Positions 61,095 to 64,000 of a DNA stretch of 64,000 nucleotides are shown here, one piece after another; within the stretch, counting starts at the first letter, position 1; each line of letters opens with the position of its first letter. A program made the position numbers and the translations under genes. Where the stretch lies: NCBI GenBank assembly GCA_003141455.1, contig PLMA01000019.1, positions 1,305 through 65,304 on the forward strand, read 5' to 3'. The DNA comes from Chloroflexota bacterium (lineage in GTDB: Bacteria > Chloroflexota > Limnocylindria > Limnocylindrales > CSP1-4). The notes beneath the pieces were generated by a model. It had not been told where the DNA came from. It saw only the letters and a program-made list of their open reading frames with translations, and searched no databases.

Positions 61095-62144
61095 ATGCCC
61101 ACTCTGCCGACGGAGACCCCCGACTCCAACCCGCACGATCCAGGACCGGACGTGGCCGGCGAGCGGGCAATCGCCGTGGAGCGGGCTGCCAGCCTGCCGC
61201 TCACGACATCCGGCGGAGCGACCATCCGCATCGGCACGGCTTCATGGACCGATCCGACCATGACCGCCCCGGGCGTCTTCTATCCACGGGGCGCGGAGTC
61301 CGCCGAGGAACGCCTGGCCTACTACGCCGGCACCTTTCCCATCGTGGAGGTGGACGCGACGTATTACGCGCTCCTCTCCACGCGAGTCGCGGAAGCGTGG
61401 GTCGCACGCACGCCCCCGGACTTCGTCTTCGACGTGAAGGCGTACGCCCTCATGACCGGCCAGCCCACCGAACCGAAACGGCTGCCCAAGGACGTTCGCG
61501 CCGCCCTCCCCGAGGTGCTCGCCGCAAAGCCCCGCTTGTATGCCAGAGACCTGCCGCCGGACCTGCGCGACGAGATCTGGCGACTCTTCCTGGCCGGCCT
61601 CGAGCCACTCAGAGCCAGCGGCCAGCTGGGCTCGGTGCTCCTCCAGTACCCGCGCTGGTTCTTCCCCACCGGCGAGAGCAGGGACGCGATCCTGGAAGCC
61701 CGCCAGAGGCTGGGGGGCATCAGATCGGCCGTGGAGTTCCGCAGCGAGACGTGGTTCAACGACAAGAACCGCGAACGCACGCTGCACTTCCTGGCCGACA
61801 ACGCCATCCCGTTCGTGATGGTCGACGGGCCGCAGGGATTGCGCAGCAGCGTTCCGCCGATCGTCGCTGTCAGTTCGCCGGAGATGGCCCTGGTCCGCTT
61901 CCACGGCCGTCGCGTGGAGACGTGGGAGGCGAGCGGCATTCCCGTCGTCGAGCGGTTCCGCTACCTCTACAGCGAGGAGGAGCTCGCCGAATGGGTGCCA
62001 CGCATCCGCGAGGCGGCCGAACAGGCGCGTGAGATGCACATCTTGATGAACAACTGCTACGCCAACTATGGCTCGACCAACGCCCGCGAACTGGCCGCTA
62101 TGCTCGAAACGGAGCTGGCCGACGGGCCGGCGGGCGAGGGATGA
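61095..62144 (+). CDS. DUF72 domain-containing protein
   Basis: IRIGTASWTDPTM...YPRGAESAEERLAYYAGTFPIVEVDATYYALLS, typical DUF72. Confidence 0.92.
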   Translation: MPTLPTETPDSNPHDPGPDVAGERAIAVERAASLPLTTSGGATIRIGTASWTDPTMTAPGVFYPRGAESAEERLAYYAGTFPIVEVDATYYALLSTRVAEAWVARTPPDFVFDVKAYALMTGQPTEPKRLPKDVRAALPEVLAAKPRLYARDLPPDLRDEIWRLFLAGLEPLRASGQLGSVLLQYPRWFFPTGESRDAILEARQRLGGIRSAVEFRSETWFNDKNRERTLHFLADNAIPFVMVDGPQGLRSSVPPIVAVSSPEMALVRFHGRRVETWEASGIPVVERFRYLYSEEELAEWVPRIREAAEQAREMHILMNNCYANYGSTNARELAAMLETELADGPAGEG

Positions 62145-62340
62145 GTCGTTCAGCTCGTGGCGAGGTGCGGGACGCCTGCCCGGCGCCCGCGGGATCCGCC
62201 GATCGGCGAAGTAGCATCCGTTGCGGAAGGCTGCGTCGCCACGATCCCTGACGGACGATCCTCGGGTTTGCGGCGACCGCTCCAGTGGCCGCCCCGCAAG
62301 GCAGGGAGCCCACTCGACTCTCTAGCGTGGAGCAACCGCG

Positions 62341-63453
62341 ATGGGCGACCGGATCCCCCGTAGCAAACCCGTCGACTCGAACCCGCAGGACTCGCCGGAA
62401 GGCCGGTTGGTCGACTACCCCGAAGTCCAGATCGAGCCGCTCCGAACCGTCCGGAGACGGAGCCCGGCCAAGGACGTCGCGTCGCTGAGCGGCCGCGGCC
62501 GCGACTACGACTACGACCGCGACTACGACGAGACCGAGCCACAGCGTGTTGGCGGGCGGCGTCGCCTCCGCTCGGAGGTTCTCCTCGTCATCGTGGGCTC
62601 ACTGTTCCTGGCCGTGACACTGCTGAAACCCTGGTCCTCGGTCCCTGCCCCACATAGCTCGAGCGTGGCACCGACGGAGGCGCCGACCGGCGTGCAGAGC
62701 ACCGTGCCGGCCGACCTGGCGGCGCAGGTCGAGACACCAGCGCCGACAGTTCTGCGGTCCCCTGTCGGCTGGCCCGACGTGCCCCAGTGGGACTATGGCT
62801 GGCCCGTCCCCGGTGCGGGCCAGGCGGCGCAGCAAGGCGGCGCGGGAACCGCCGCCGATCCGCGCTGGTCGGCCGTGGACTGGACCGTGCTGAGCACCAT
62901 CGATCCGCACGACGGCTGGGGATACGGCACCGCCATGATGCTGGACGTGGCCCAGTTGCCGTCCGGCGCCACGACGCCCACGCCGTTCACGAGCTGGTTT
63001 GCAGCCGGTCCACCGCGCTACACGACCATCACCCTCGGCCCCGGGCTCCAGGTCTTCGGACTCGCCGTCACCTGGCCTCACGACATCCATGTGACGAGCG
63101 TGACGGTCGGGTACATCGGTGGCCCCGACCACCCGGCGAACATGCCCCCGGCGGGGTTCCCGGCCTACGCCCAGGTGACCCCGCTTCCGGCCGCCCAGGT
63201 CGCCTCGAGCTCAGGGGCCGCCGCCAGCGGCCGGGCGACAGCAACGGCCCCGCAGGCTATCGGAGCGGGCGCGCCCATCTGGTCGGGGCAGTTCTGGATT
63301 CCGCCCTCGGCGGACTCGGCTGGTCCCGCCTCGACTTCGATCCCGAATGCGTGGCGCTCGCAGCCATGGCCATGGCCGGACGGCATATACAGCATCGCGA
63401 TCACCTCCACCGCCGGTACGACCAGCTACCTCCTGACGCTCCAGACCGGCTAG
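62341..63453 (+). CDS. Membrane-anchored hypothetical protein
   Basis: Single TM (VLLVIVGSLFLAVTLLKPW) and long extracytoplasmic region. Confidence 0.65.
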   Translation: MGDRIPRSKPVDSNPQDSPEGRLVDYPEVQIEPLRTVRRRSPAKDVASLSGRGRDYDYDRDYDETEPQRVGGRRRLRSEVLLVIVGSLFLAVTLLKPWSSVPAPHSSSVAPTEAPTGVQSTVPADLAAQVETPAPTVLRSPVGWPDVPQWDYGWPVPGAGQAAQQGGAGTAADPRWSAVDWTVLSTIDPHDGWGYGTAMMLDVAQLPSGATTPTPFTSWFAAGPPRYTTITLGPGLQVFGLAVTWPHDIHVTSVTVGYIGGPDHPANMPPAGFPAYAQVTPLPAAQVASSSGAAASGRATATAPQAIGAGAPIWSGQFWIPPSADSAGPASTSIPNAWRSQPWPWPDGIYSIAITSTAGTTSYLLTLQTG

Positions 63454-63600
63454 GATCGCGCCCGTCCCGTCGGGGCTGGCCTTCTGATCTCCTGACGACC
63501 CATGCTCGTCACGTCAACAGAACGGGGAACATGGGGCGCTCCGCCTGTGGCTGACCGGCACGGCGGCCGCCGACCCCGGCGACTCTCGAAGCCAGACAGA

Positions 63601-63636
63601 GCAAACGGCCCGGGCAGGGGGTCCCGAGCCGTTTGC
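63601..63636. terminator. Hairpin terminator between convergent genes
   Basis: GCAAACGGC-C-CGGG-CAGGGGGT-CCCG-A-GCCGTTTGC. Confidence 0.6.
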
Positions 63637-63764
63637 GATGAGCGCGCCGTCACTCGCGCCCGAGGGAAATCGGCTGCATCGTAGGCCTCTCCGCCGCCGC
63701 TATCGCGACGTCGGGTTCTAGTTGCATGGGGCGGATCACCGCACAGTGCGAGGCCGCAATGCGA

Positions 63765-63792
63765 AACGCCCGCCGGGTTTCCGGCGGGCGTT
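63765..63792 (-). terminator. Hairpin terminator downstream of ppdK
   Basis: Perfect 12-bp stem AACGCCCGCCGG-GTTT-CCGGCGGGCGTT. Confidence 0.8.
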
Positions 63793-63813
63793 CGGAGTTG
63801 TGCGCAGGAGCGG

Positions 63814-64000
63814 CTACTTGTCGCGCTCCGCGGCGCCGCTGAGGGCGGCCTGGGCCGCCGCGAGGCGGGCCACCGGCACCCGGAACGGTGAGCACGAAAC
63901 GTAGTTGAGGCCGATCTGGTGGCAGAACCCGATCGACATCGGGTCGCCGCCGTGCTCGCCGCAGATGCCGACCTTGAGATCGGGTCGGGTCTTGCGGCCC
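63814..64000 (-). CDS. ppdK: Pyruvate, phosphate dikinase, C-terminal fragment (runs off window edge)
   Basis: [53 protein letters not shown]. Confidence 0.93.
   Translation of the reverse strand, partial: GRKTRPDLKVGICGEHGGDPMSIGFCHQIGLNYVSCSPFRVPVARLAAAQAALSGAAERDK

Overview
This 64 kb, high-GC, gene-dense window appears to be a chromosomal segment of an uncultivated Chloroflexota-like bacterium. That placement is inferred from gene content and codon usage; no search was run. I see about 50 supportable CDS, one tRNA-Asn and several hairpin terminators, with no CRISPR array, rRNA or insertion sequence.

Core genes include dnaG followed by two tandem RpoD-type sigma factors, leuA, ung, an OTC/carbamate kinase/cDPGS-like operon, DDAH, Nramp-like and ABC transporters, manA and the 3' end of ppdK. 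The rest is mostly envelope and secreted proteins.

The most interesting signals are: (1) an unlisted 40-codon secreted-peptide ORF divergent from an HTH-TPR regulator, resembling an RRNPP-type peptide signalling pair; (2) a leuA attenuator with an [13 protein letters not shown] leader peptide and a textbook terminator; (3) a MurJ/MOP-like flippase fused to a predicted extracytoplasmic C39-like cysteine peptidase; (4) a putative ECF sigma circuit with matching promoters on the sigma gene and on two duplicated COG4315 lipoprotein genes; (5) a GH12-like protein whose nucleophile Glu appears to be Asn, next to a frameshifted DUF1349 gene; (6) a cDPGS-like P-loop gene in an operon with OTC and carbamate kinase; (7) a cluster of TGTCAAG/CTTGACA half-sites upstream of dnaG.
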